From NCBI RefSeq assembly GCF_028769735.1, contig NC_088169.1, positions 42,933,229-42,997,228 of the forward strand: DNA of 64,000 nucleotides. The letters are read 5' to 3'. Of the stretch, positions 38,161 to 50,230 are shown piece by piece; position 1 is the first letter of the stretch, and each line of letters begins with the position of its first letter. The DNA comes from Zonotrichia leucophrys gambelii. Its lineage: Eukaryota > Chordata > Aves > Passeriformes > Passerellidae. The translations under genes were made by a program, and so were the position numbers. The notes under the pieces were generated by a model. That model was not told the origin of the DNA, searched no databases, and was given only the letters and a program-made list of their open reading frames with translations.

Positions 38161-39904
38161 AAAGACCCTGTGGGCACTAAGGCAGCAGGACAGGTGGCCA
38201 GTTGCCTCCAGGCAACTTTTGAAAGACCATTTGCCTAACCTGACAAGGCACAGATAATTGACTAACACACTTCAGTTATCTGACAAAGTCTTAGGGTTTT
38301 GTATTTGTGAAGACAAGAAGATTGCACCCTTCGTTCCCTAGTAAAGAGAAGGTGCTGAAGAGAGAGCCTGGAGATTTGTGGCTGTAGAGTTGCTTTCAGC
38401 CTCAAATCTTTGAAGACAAGCTTCTCTGCAGTCACAAAGTCAGGTGTCAATTCCTTAAGAATAAACAGGAAAAAAAATGTAGAAGAGATTTTTCTGTGTT
38501 ATCTGTAATTCCAGTGGGAGTTTTGTGTATGAAGATTGTTGAATATGCAGAAAGTCATTAAGCCTGTTTGTATTGTTTTCCGTTATTGTTAGAAAAAAAA
38601 ATTGGGATTCTTACCCTTCAGTATTGCTATTTTCAGTAGGGGTGGGGCCAGATGACTTTCTGAAGTCCCTCGTAACATATATTATTCTATAACTCCAAGT
38701 CCTCAATGTGATATTCTAATTCCTGGGGGAGAAATAAAGTTGTACATAGAAAAAAAATTTGAAAATTTCTGAAAAGAGTTTGGCACCCAGCTTCATATTT
38801 CTTTGTTCTTCCGTAGGATAGATGTTGCCTATAGGAGTCACAAACATGAACAGCAATGGCTCCTTTCTTGTGGCTTGTGAAACTGGAATAATGAAACTGG
38901 TTTGGGATGACTGAAACTGGTGCATACTTTTTGAGGTTGAGCAGAAGAACAGTGCTGTGATGTCTACACCTAGAATCCAGTCTTCTGTATTTTTCTTTCC
39001 TGACTTTTTTATTGGATCCTATTTTCCTTCAGTGCACATGTAGTGACTGGACTCTTCTTGATTCAATATAAAAGCTTTAGCTCATATCCTTCCTATGCTT
39101 CCTTAATAAATAATCTCTTCTGTCTACTTAAAAAGGCTTCCTGCTGCTTGCTTTCAAGTTAAAATGAGTATAAATCGTACCACAATAAAAATTTGCAAAA
39201 TACACAGCTGATAAAACTCATAATTGTGATGAGTGACTTTGGAGACCTCCCTAGAAACAACAGATATCTTAATGTCAGTTTAAGTGAGCCTTGGTATCTT
39301 GGCATATACACTATGCAGATCCTTTTGTAAATTTTTTATTTCCAGAGAAGTGTTACAGAATAGTCTTATGATGCTTTTCCTACATCATGTATCATTTTTT
39401 TTAAATGCAAAGTTAAAAAAAAACCAAACAAGCAAAGCTTGAAAAACGAAGCAAAACTCTTCCAGAAATCATGAGTTTTAAAAAAAATTCAAAATACTCT
39501 AATCTCAGTAGAACTATGGCAATTGATTTCCTTACAGATACTGTCCCTGCTTGTAATTTACTAGATGTATGTAAATTGCATATGTTTAAATGAATATGCT
39601 AAATGTTGCATAGTTAGCCTGGACATGTGCAGTATATTGCATTTGGGTGTATATAGAGCACCCACGTGCAGAGTCCTTTTGTGTGGATTTCAGTTTAGAT
39701 TTACTGAACTCTTATGACTCCAGCTGCTGAAAAATTCCAGATCAATAGCCAGGGAAAATTCAGATAAGTAATAACAGGCGAAAACATATTGCCAAACAAT
39801 GGATAGTAACAACTAGAACAATTGACATGTATGGAATGGGCTAATGCACCTTCCGTATCTAACCACACAATAGAACAAAATATGTGAAGAACAAAAATGA
39901 AGGA

Positions 39905-40460
39905 AAATGTGTTGCAGTGTGTTTTAAACTTCCGGGTCCCTTACCCAGGTGTGCCAAAACCCTTCTCCCCACCTCGCCCCCTGCTGGGCTGTCAATCAGT
40001 TTTAACATTCCAGCAAGGCGTCGTGTGGTTGGTCAAGTTCAAAGGATGCCCCTCAGGCCCAGAGGTAATTGGTCTGTCTAAGTGCCATCCTCCCTTGAGA
40101 CCCTGCCCCTTCCACCTGGTTGGTGACTCACCTGTCCCCTCCCCTCCCCCTGCCCCAGGAGCTTAAAAGGTGAATCAGGCCATGCGGTAGCGATTCTGTT
40201 GGAGCTGTTCCTAAGATTCAGACCTCTGTAACCATGGAATAAACCTCTGGATATAACCCTCCAGCAGAATCCTCTCCTTTTTCTCTTCACCATCGCCTGA
40301 AGCTTTCCTCCTGAGGCAAACGGAGTTCCTAACAAGCCTGGACTTGTTTAGTGCCCAGCTGCAACCACCAGCAAGCTAAAGGTGTCTCTGGCGTGATACA
40401 CCACAGTTGCCGCCTTTGGCCCAGCAGCAAGGGTCAGACTGGCCCAGGCACAATCTAACT
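39905..40460 (+). mobile_element. Solo LTR of an endogenous retrovirus
   Basis: The block is unlike its AT-rich surroundings and has LTR architecture on the plus strand. There is a GC-rich U3 with C-rich tracts (near 39957-39972 and 40139-40155), a TATA-like TTAAAA at 40163-40168, a poly(A) signal AATAAA at 40238-40243, and a pyrimidine-rich U5 near 40272-40290. It resembles avian, probably songbird, LTRs as I remember them. No gag, pol or env frame flanks it, so it is a solo LTR left by recombination. I could not fix the TG/CA ends or a target-site duplication, so the limits are approximate by tens of bases. Confidence 0.75.
40163..40243 (+). promoter_or_regulatory. LTR promoter and polyadenylation signals
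   Basis: A TATA-like TTAAAA (40163-40168) is followed about 70 bases later by AATAAA (40238-40243). This is the spacing expected if transcription starts near 40190 and the R region is short. Whether the promoter is active is unknown. Confidence 0.55.
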
Positions 40461-43400
40461 GGTAATATTGGGATTCATATTCCAATAAAAATGCAAAAAG
40501 ATTCCTTGTTATTGCTATAATCTGCACGTTCCCCTTCCTAATGAGTCTGTGCACTCTTTCAGTGAAGAAATTAGTGTTCCAAACCAGGGTTTATTTGAAA
40601 CCAGTGTTCCAAACCAGTCCAGCCCTTGTTTCTGGCAGGGAAGAAGTGTCATGCCCCTAATCCCCAGGGCTGCAGTCACGAACTTTGAGGAGCCCCTGAA
40701 GTTGTGTTTGTCCATATCCTGTCTGAGTCCTGGTAATTCACCCCTGTGCATCAACTCAAGGACTTCATCTGCATGCAACCTAAAAGCTTCATACCATCTT
40801 GTCAGAGAAGCTTAGGGCAGAGCTTCGCTGCATTATATCTGTAATCTACAAGTCTGAACATCACTTGAATACCAAACCACGCGCATCTTGCAAAAATGCA
40901 GGGATTAAGCAAGAGACTTAATAACATAAGTCAAAACACCCGGGATGTGTAAGGCACATGCAAGTATTTAGCTGAAGAGCACATTTCCATACCCTTATGT
41001 TATCTGTCCACCACAAGATCTTCTCTTTTCTTTTTCTTTTTTTTTTGTCAGTTGGTAATAAAGTTACACTGGCATTTTGAAATACAGGGCGATTACTGGA
41101 GTGAAAATGAGCATGATGAATACCATGCAGTGTACATTTTCTGCTGTGGTGGGTAAGAAAGATTTCACTCACTAACTCCATTGTTATCCTGAATTCATCC
41201 CTGAAATACATTTGCAGAGCTTCTAGAAATATGTTTATGTGATCTCATAAAAGTGGCAGATCATCTGAATTTGAAAACCACAACCTACTTCATATTTTTT
41301 AAATTGTATGTGGAAGAAAGCATGGATAACATGAGAAAGAATTCTGCTTCACACCTGCAGAGATAGTGTCAGGTTTCTGAACAATAAAATGTATAGGATA
41401 TTGTTTTAAAGATAATTAATGACAAAGTATTGAATAGTGCCTTGAATACTGCAAGTATGCCTGTAACTGTCTTTATAGAAGCTATGCTCAAGCCTAAGAA
41501 GTTTATGCTCAAAATGCTAGCTTAGATTATGAATGATAAATTGTTTTCAGAAAGGAATGACAGTTTACCATTAATTTATGAAGCTATATACATAATGAGC
41601 ATATTTTTGTTCTATTTGATAAAGGAATCAAGAAAATATGTTCAAAATCATCAAGAGAAAGGGTGCCTTTCTTTGGTTTCAAAGGTGATTTGAATGATGA
41701 AATTACTTCTTTAAAATGGTGCTTTAGGTGTAGAGTTTTCAAACATTTATTCTATACATGATGTATTAAATTAAATTTGTAATATTAACTTTGTATTATG
41801 ATTTGAGTTTGGGCATTTTTTACATAGAGAGATTTATTACTAAATTTTTGGCTAATAAAGAAGTCAAACTTAAGGCATGTATCCATTTTTCTTCCCCTGA
41901 AAATCCTTGACAGTTGCATGCAACTCCTATGAAAAGAAACAAAAGAATTGTAAGCCAAAATCTCATTTACCACATTTAGTACATGGGAGTTTTATTTGAT
42001 TTTGTTGTTGTTCTTGTTTGGGATTGGGGTTTCTTTTCTCCAAGACTTAAAAACATGAGGGAAGAAAAAGAAATTTTAGGCTTAAGAAAACATGGGGAAG
42101 TTAGATGATTTTATAAATTGTGGGTTTATATAAGGTTTATGTATAATAACAGGATATAAATTATTATTTATTAATTGAAAAGCAAAACAAATATACAATA
42201 TCTTTGTTAAATGAAAGTAATTGATCACTTTCTAAAAAGGCTTTAAATTATGTGGTTACCTGAAATGTTAAGTTACAATAAAGTTATAGCAAGGAATGGT
42301 GCAAATTTCAAATTAGAGTGCATAACTCATTTGTCAACCAAATGAACCCATGGTAAGAAGCAGAAGAAATACATACAGAAAAAAAGATAAATCAAGTAAA
42401 TAAAAGTATTTTTTAAAAAAACATAGCTTAGAGGCTCTATTAGTTTTTTTTCTATGTTTATTAATGTTTATTAATAATTGCCTATTCAGTTCTGCCAGGT
42501 AGTGCTATAGGTAAAGAAGATAACAGCCTAAAGTCTTGATGAGAAATAATCACCAGATTTTATCAATAGACTTTTAGTCCCCACCTATATTTCTTCATAG
42601 TATCTGCAATTTTATTGATTACATTTCTCTGTTTATTGCAGAGTCTGTGATTAAAGATCCAGCTGGCAAAGGTGACCAGTGTTAATCAGACCCTATCTCT
42701 CCTGACAGAGATCACTGCAAAAATATTCTCAGTGCAAAATAACCATCGGGCCTGTACCAGGGAAATATTTATGAAGGTATTAGTTTAGCAGTAGGTGAGA
42801 TGTTCTGCAGCTAGCAAATCTTGGCTAAAGAATTAGCACTTGGGAATTTTACAGGGTAGTTACTTTCCAAAAGAACCAGGATATTAGACTCAATAGGAGA
42901 GGATGATGCTTACAAAATATCTAAATAGGAAGACAGAGACCTCAGTTTAGATGATTGCTTACAAAATTTAGTGACATAATCTATAACCCCACACTGTGAC
43001 CCCATACATTTCCACTTCACTTTATCTATGAAGTCACAAAATACATCTTAATCTCCAGCTAGTCAAATCCAGAATGTTAGTGATTTTAGCTGATGAGTGA
43101 AGATGGATATTTTCACCTAAATCATCCCACAAAATACAAACTGATAAGTCTCTAATTGTATAAAGCTCCCAGTATCTTTTTCCCATCTTGTACTTTTGAA
43201 GGAAAAGACTCCATGTAGTATATGTGGAACTAATATTCCTCCTGGGGGACCACCCTTCATCATATCAGAGTTATCTCCTTTTCTGGTTTTCTTATAGATG
43301 GTATTCTGTGAATGCTACAAAACATAAGGTAGAGAGTTTAATCAACGTCAGCTTAAAAAAATAGCTTTTCTTTTCAGGAAGAAAAAATCCTTTTAAAACT

Positions 43401-46400
43401 AACTGTCTTAAATTCATCCAAGATGCTACTTCTCACTAAGGAGTAAGCTGATGAAATGAAATGTTGACAGACTAATAACAATATTCATTTTACTATTACA
43501 ATTGAAAATATATAAAATGAATATTCACAGCAAGAGATCAAAACCTCGGATTACAGGAGGAAAATGGAGAAAAAATATTTATTCCTCAGAAGTAATACTA
43601 TACAGGATGAATCAATCCTTTTCTTTACAGACCTTCGTAAAAAAACAAAGAAGAAAAAAAAGAAGTGCTTAAGGTAGATGTTCTTTTGATTCAACTTTTA
43701 GCATCCATGCAATAGAAATATTCCTCTGACATATTTATTACTAGAATGTTTTTATCATCTTAATCTCTGTGATCTCTGAGAAAAAACCTTCTGTGGGTGG
43801 TAGAATAATGCCATTTGAGTCACAGCATATTTCTGCAGATGCTGGAAAAGGACAGTTTTACTGACAAATATTTACCTATTTAAAGCAGCCAACAAATTAC
43901 ATAGTATTAAATCATCTCCATTTTATTACTCATCTGAGGTGGTTTAGTACACCAAATCCCAACTTAAAAATTATTCAGAGCTCCAACACAGGAAAATGTG
44001 TCAATGGTTACATCTCATCTCTGTGATACAGGAAACACAGAATGTAAATTTTATATTGGCAACACTCTTCCTGCTTTCACTTTTTTAAAGCCTTTATTTG
44101 CAGATAACTGAGCTGTGGCAGAAGCTGCCAGTGATAGTAGTCGTCTTTTCAGATAGAAAACAGAATTTCTCATATACACATGCTCTATCAGGGTGGATGT
44201 ACACCCCTTCTTGCTCCCTGATGCAGGGAAGCCTGACATGCTCACAGCGAGCAGGTGAGAGCATCAGTGACTGAAAACATTACTCCAGCAGCAGAGCACT
44301 CCTGGCATTGTTTTTGTGCTTGTTCAATGACAAAGTGATTGTCATGCGAAACAAGGGTTTGTTGTCCTTTCTCATACTTTCATGTGGCAGACATAGTATG
44401 GTTTGTTTTGGGAGATGTCCCACTTTTTAAAGGCTTCTACAAGAGGTGGTGTTATTTTCTTCATACTGTGTACATTTTAGACAATTTGGACAAATTCTGC
44501 TAGGTATGGCTTTTTAGATATTTAAATCTTTCTTAAATGTCTCTTTTTCATCCTTCCTGAGGAAGTAATCATATAACTCACTCTGCCTCAGGGTGAAGAT
44601 TAGTCAAAGGTGTTTTCATTACTTCCACCCCATTCACTTTCCTGCTCTTCCCACTCTGTGGACCACCTGTGTAGGTTGCTCTCCCAACTGACGCCTTTCT
44701 GCAGTTCCATAATGTCACAAAACAAACTATGATCATGCTTTGGAAAACAGAAGTGATGGAAATGCAACAATGTAAGAGCAAGGAAAAGGGCTACTAAGAC
44801 AGCAGGCGGTGGGCCTGCATCCCATTTTTCTACTCCGGAAAACCTGAATGAAAATACAGACTCATGCATATCCCCCACTGAAGGGAATATATCCTAATTA
44901 AAGTAATCTGGATTTCCACACACAGCCAGCAAGTCTGAGCTCCTCTTCTGTCAACAAATGCCAAGCAGCAGGAAAACGTGATAGCCGCCACTAGCCTTTA
45001 TAATGGGAGAGGGAACAGTTCCTCTTCCCACCCAGCTCTGTATCATGTTTTCTTCTCCTCCCCTCAGTGGTTTGACAAAGGGAGCATCCTCTTGACACAG
45101 ATCCACTCCCTCCCTAAACTTTTCCCCACAAGCTGATTCAGATAATTTACCATCTGTCCCTGCTGTAACCTCAGAGGCTGCAGCTTGCAGTACCAGGTTG
45201 TTGGAATGTGTCACATATTGACACACTAACCTTTCCAGAGTTAAAGGTAACAGTTAAAATAGGTCAAAAGATAGAGTACTTATGCTTTACAAAACAGATT
45301 TTATCAGATTAAACAGTTTATGAAATATGGTTTTGCAACGCAATCCAGCAGCTGAAGAAGAGTGTGATAATCAGCACATTAAAAATGTACAGGAAAGATT
45401 TTTTAGAGAGATCAGCAATCCCAAATCAGAAAACTTGTTATGCATCTTTCCACACCTACTCCTTATTGTCCTAAACAGCAACACTTCCCTTTTGTCTGCT
45501 GAGAAGAGACAGACTTGAACCACCTGATCAGCCTCAGGTTCTCTGATTTTTGAGACAACAATTTTTCCAGATAATATTCAATACCTTTTGAGGCTGGGAT
45601 TTCTTTATCCTGTTCTTACAATTTTGGGTTCAAATATGTGGTCAGTACAACAAAACCAACAAAGACACTATTCACTTATCTGATGCAGTCTGATATAATA
45701 AAATTTTAACTCAGCACTTGTGTTTCAGTCAGTAATAGGAAGATAACAGAAAACAGCTCACTGGGCAGTACATAATGTAAAAATACATTGGTAGCATAAG
45801 ACAACACACAGAAGCAAACCCTTGAGAGAAACACCAGTAACTCATTCTTGCTATAACAGAACAATATTTCAAATCAATTTATTTCATATCCATGTAACTT
45901 TTTATCCTTGACTGTACTGTGAGGTTGTAAAGACTATCACTTATTGACATAAAATACATTGTGGATTCAGTTAAATAGACTGGGGGGATTTAAAAGATAA
46001 AACCAGGATACTTTGAAATACTTCCTTTTACTGAACATTCAGAGTTCATCTAGTAAATGGGGAGATAAAAATGTTAATCAAGCAACAATCAAAAATATGA
46101 CCTGACCTTAATGAAATGAGTAGGTAAAGTTATGAAGTAGATTAATTAACAGAAATTTAATATTAGCTGATTCAGATAATTTACCATGTTGACCATTCAA
46201 GCTTATTTCAGTAAGGGAGAGAAAGAATCAAAAAAGGATGCAGTACAGCACAAAACTTTGGCATAATTTCATTATTTTTTCCAAACCCCTTTAGGAAATC
46301 ACATCTCTTCAAATGTATTTCCATTTTGTGTTCACACAACAGGATTCAAACAGCACAGTAACTTTGAGGTTGTTGGTGACCTACTTGCATAATGCAAATT

Positions 46401-47984
46401 CTGTGAAAATACAGAGGATCTGTAATGAGTAAAACCAAGGACTTTATTTGTCATTGAGACAGAAAGGAAACCTGGAAACACCAAGCTATGTTTTTCATGC
46501 TTATAATTGCAAACATACATTATTAAATCATCTCTTTACACCAAATAGAGCCTCTCAAACTTTGCAAATCAAACATACCAATGATTTTTTTAAAGCTTAA
46601 GGTTCACTCTTGCAGCCTCCCCAACACACACCAAGTCATAAACACACACCAAGGAAATAACTTGTCAACAAGTCTACAACACAATTTCTGCCTAAATTCC
46701 AAGTAAATGTTTATGTACAAGCCACACAGTGCATGCATGAAATTATCACACAAATAAGGAAATAAGGTAGTAATGGGTGTGTCATGTTTTTTAGACTGGA
46801 AGACTGCTAAAAAAATTACTTTTGTATTTCTTTTGTCTTTTTCTCTCGAAAAATACTTAGTAGATGTGTTTGAAAAGTTTACATGTACATTATTTCTCAT
46901 GGTCTAAACAGCCTTCAAGTTTAATATAATTCATTTGAATTTTCTCACTTGTTTTTTTATTCTTCTTTTGAGCAAATGAAATAAAAATTAAGGCAGTATA
47001 AAATATGAAATTAACACTGTTGTTTTATTAGTTTTAACCATGCTTCTCATTCAAATAAATTTTTCTGGCTTTCAGACACATAATTCCTGTTTCATCACTT
47101 GGAGCTTCAGTATCTCAAAGCCTTCTAGAAATTCTCCTTGCAACCACTGCTCAGAGATTCTTGTGACTCCACTGTCCACACTCAAAAGCAGAGCATTATT
47201 TGCTGGCTTGACGGATTTGTGCTCTTGAGAGCATTTGCAGTCCAACTGGCATGGGTAATGACATATTCCCTGGAGTGTCAGGCAACATCAGGATTGTCAG
47301 GGAGAGTTTTAGAGAACTGACTGAAGGTCTAGCCTGCTTTGGATACTGTGCTGCTATCTACTCTCTTGCAGCAGCTTAAGGCTCAAAACAGGAAAAAACT
47401 CAAAAAGCATTATAATTTAGCATTAATAACAAAAAATCACCTGAAACTACAGGACTAATACATTCATAGTTCCTCCAAGTAGTCATGGGGCTGTGATTTG
47501 GTTGGATATTTCCATTGTTTTGGGGTTTTTTTTCTTGGTTGGTTGGTTGTTTCATTTTTCAAATAATATTATTTAAAAATCATTACAAATGTAGGATTCT
47601 TCCTTTTGGTGCTCTATTTTAGCATATAATGCAGAAAAGGACCAAAAATTTAAGTTTCTAATAAACTAAGACATGACTAAAACCACAGTTAAAAATAACA
47701 GGAAAAGATTAATCTTACTGAAGATGAATCTTACTCTACCCTCTTGCCCTTATTTTGCCCTGTCCTGTTGTCAAATAGTATATTTGATAATATACTATTC
47801 ATTTTATTCTGGCTTCAAATGCTTTGGTTTTTTGTCCTTGTAGTCCAGGCTGAAGCTTCACAGAGGTACTTGTGGGTTAGGAACGGCATTCTCCAATTTA
47901 GTAGACCTGCTAAAACATTCCCTATGCCACCACTTACTTCCTCTGATGCTGGAAACAGAAAATGCAAAGATCATAGATTGAAAT
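40461..47984. other. Upstream flank of GPC6, no gene recognised
   Basis: AT-rich intergenic sequence. A 15-base direct repeat occurs at 40573-40587 and 40603-40617, and an identical 23-base segment occurs at 45131-45153 and 46165-46187. An 11-bp-arm hairpin lies at 47774-47799. No coding signal. Confidence 0.65.
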
Positions 47985-48350
47985 AAGAAGAGTTTACTGG
48001 AAACAGCTATAAGATAGGAAAGCAAACAGTAACAGCAACAATATTGATAACAAATATGTGCAAAAAAAGAGTGTGGAGCTCAACCCTACCACAGCCACAG
48101 GACCCTCCAGTCAGGACCAGTGTTATCCCACCACTGTTCGCCCCAATTCCTTCACCAGGAAGGAATGCTCTTCTTCTTGGAAGGGAGAGAGAGCGCCTTT
48201 CCCCAGCCTCTGGCAAGGACATGAGGCGATACCAAATAACAGTAAGGTCTCTGTTGCAGTGATTCATATTCCAATAGGTCTCAGTCATTCCCACACATCT
48301 CCAGCCTCTGCCCCCTCACAGGTACTGCAAAAAATTCCCTCTGTCCTTGG
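47985..48350 (-). mobile_element. Possible diverged LTR or retroviral fragment
   Basis: A block richer in GC than its flanks begins AAGAGTTTACTGGAAACAGC and ends near TGCCCCCTCACAG. It contains CTTTCCCCAGCCTCTGGCAA and GAGAGAGAGCGCC. The order of an AC-rich start, a GA-rich middle and a C-rich end resembles minus-strand avian ERVL-type LTR material as I remember it. No coding remnant is visible. An ancient unique sequence is the main alternative. Confidence 0.35.
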
Positions 48351-50204
48351 CTGAAATCAGGACACTACTTCAGACATGAGAAAAGTGGCAGACCAATAAG
48401 CAAGCTGAGACAATTCTCCAGAGGTAAGTCTTTACACAACAGATGTAAAGTAAATGTAAAATATATCTGCTGCATGAAAAGGCATTGCTTATTAATAAAG
48501 CCAATATTAGGACATCTTAAAATCCGTGCTGCAATTTTATTCCAATAAAATGATCTCTATTCTAAACCAAAGCAATTTTATCTTTTTTCATTCAACATTA
48601 AGCTAAATGAAAAATCATTAGTAAATTACACCAATAAGACAAGATAATTGCTTCTTTATAAACATGGAGCTATTCCACAATTCCACATGGAAAAATTATT
48701 AACTAGAAAATCAGTTTATTTGCCACATAATTGCCAAAATCTGATCATTCTTCCATCACGTCCTACCCCTCTGAGTATTAGTCCGTCAGAAACAATGCAG
48801 CATACCTATTTATTCAGCAACTTGTTCTTGCTGAAAACTTGTCTCCTCACTTTCCTTCTGAAAAATGCCACCAAAAGAAAGCAGTCTGGGAAAATTTGGA
48901 GCAAGGGAAGAAGAAACACGTAGAAGAGTGCAGCACCTCTGAAGAACCAAGACTGAAATGCCATGGTACTGTACATGGTATTAGAGGGAGCCCACAGAGT
49001 TTTCAGGAAAGCAACAGGAATTATAAACTGCAGATTGAAAAAAGCTGTACAGAAAAACACTTTGGATATTTTTAAAGGCAGGAAAAAAGTCAAAGACTGA
49101 GACGATTAATGCTTAATTTTCCAGAATGCCATATGAACTAGACTGGGCAAAAAATTACATTGTCTAAACAGTAAGTTCCCTTTAAGGAAAGATAAGGTAG
49201 ACATGCATGTTTGCCTTCTTTTCACATCCTTAGAAAATCTTGTTTCTGCTGGCATTAGGAAAGTTTTCCCATCAGTCTGCTCCAACATCCTTGCAGAGTC
49301 TCAGGGGCCAGCCCCAGCCCACCACAGTAACCACAAGGATGTACAGTGCAGTACAAGAGACAGTACAGAAGGTCTGACCCAAAAATAGCAGAACTGTGAG
49401 ATCTTGTCCAGATAGGCAAAACCAGGAGACTTCACACTAAGGGATGTATACCTGGAGCCACTGCAAACAGTGCTGGATGCAGCTTAGCCCTGTGAACAAC
49501 TCTTCCATCTCTGCAGCACGATAAAATTGCCAGTTGCTTCACGTCTGTGAGATGCAGACATCGCCAAAAACCAGGAAAAGTTACTTATTCAGACATAGCC
49601 ATTCTATTATACCTGGGAAAGCAGAGAGAGGTCCCATAAACTCTCAAGACAATGGGACCCGTGTACCAATGGAAAAAGGTTGCACCACACGTAACCAAAG
49701 GATTGAGTTATATTAATTTGCACCCACATTTTTAACTCAAGTAACTACACACAGACAATCTACAGAAATTCTGTCCTTGCTATTTTCCCTTCAATTTGGA
49801 TGCTAATGGGAGAATACAGCAAAGTAGGCTGTTATTCCTTTTTTGTTATTTTATTGACACATCAAATCCCCTGAAAAAAACCCTTTGCTGTTTTAATGTT
49901 TAATAGTTGTAAATAATTTATGTACTTCTTTTTATTTTTGTTTTTGTTTTCATGTGTGTTGCCTGAGGACAAAACTCAGGGTTATTATTGCTAGTACTGG
50001 GAGAAGCAATCCTTAGGGTATGATCTTTGTTTTCACTCTCTCTGAAACCCTCCAGCTCACTGACTGCAGTGATGCTGAATGCGAAGATGGTACCTGTCAA
50101 TCACCCAGGGATTTAAATCTATCAAACCCTGCTTTTTCTCTCACACAAATTTTAATATAGCCTTGCACTTCCTTTTTGAAAAACATGAATATAGAGATAT
50201 GCAG

Positions 50205-50230
50205 AAGAAAAAAAAAAATAAAAAAAAAAG
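50205..50230. repeat. A-rich low-complexity tract
   Basis: An adenine tract broken by single T and G bases. Similar A-rich runs lie at 50518-50535 and 50560-50573. Confidence 0.85.

Larger units (their letters stand above)
30648..39904. other. Upstream flank of GPC6, no gene recognised
   Basis: About 9 kb of AT-rich DNA with no supported exon or recognisable repeat beyond the small tandem repeat and hairpins listed. A GC-richer patch lies at 34235-34450. The 35630-36000 stretch looks like candidate conserved non-coding DNA (see findings). Confidence 0.65.
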
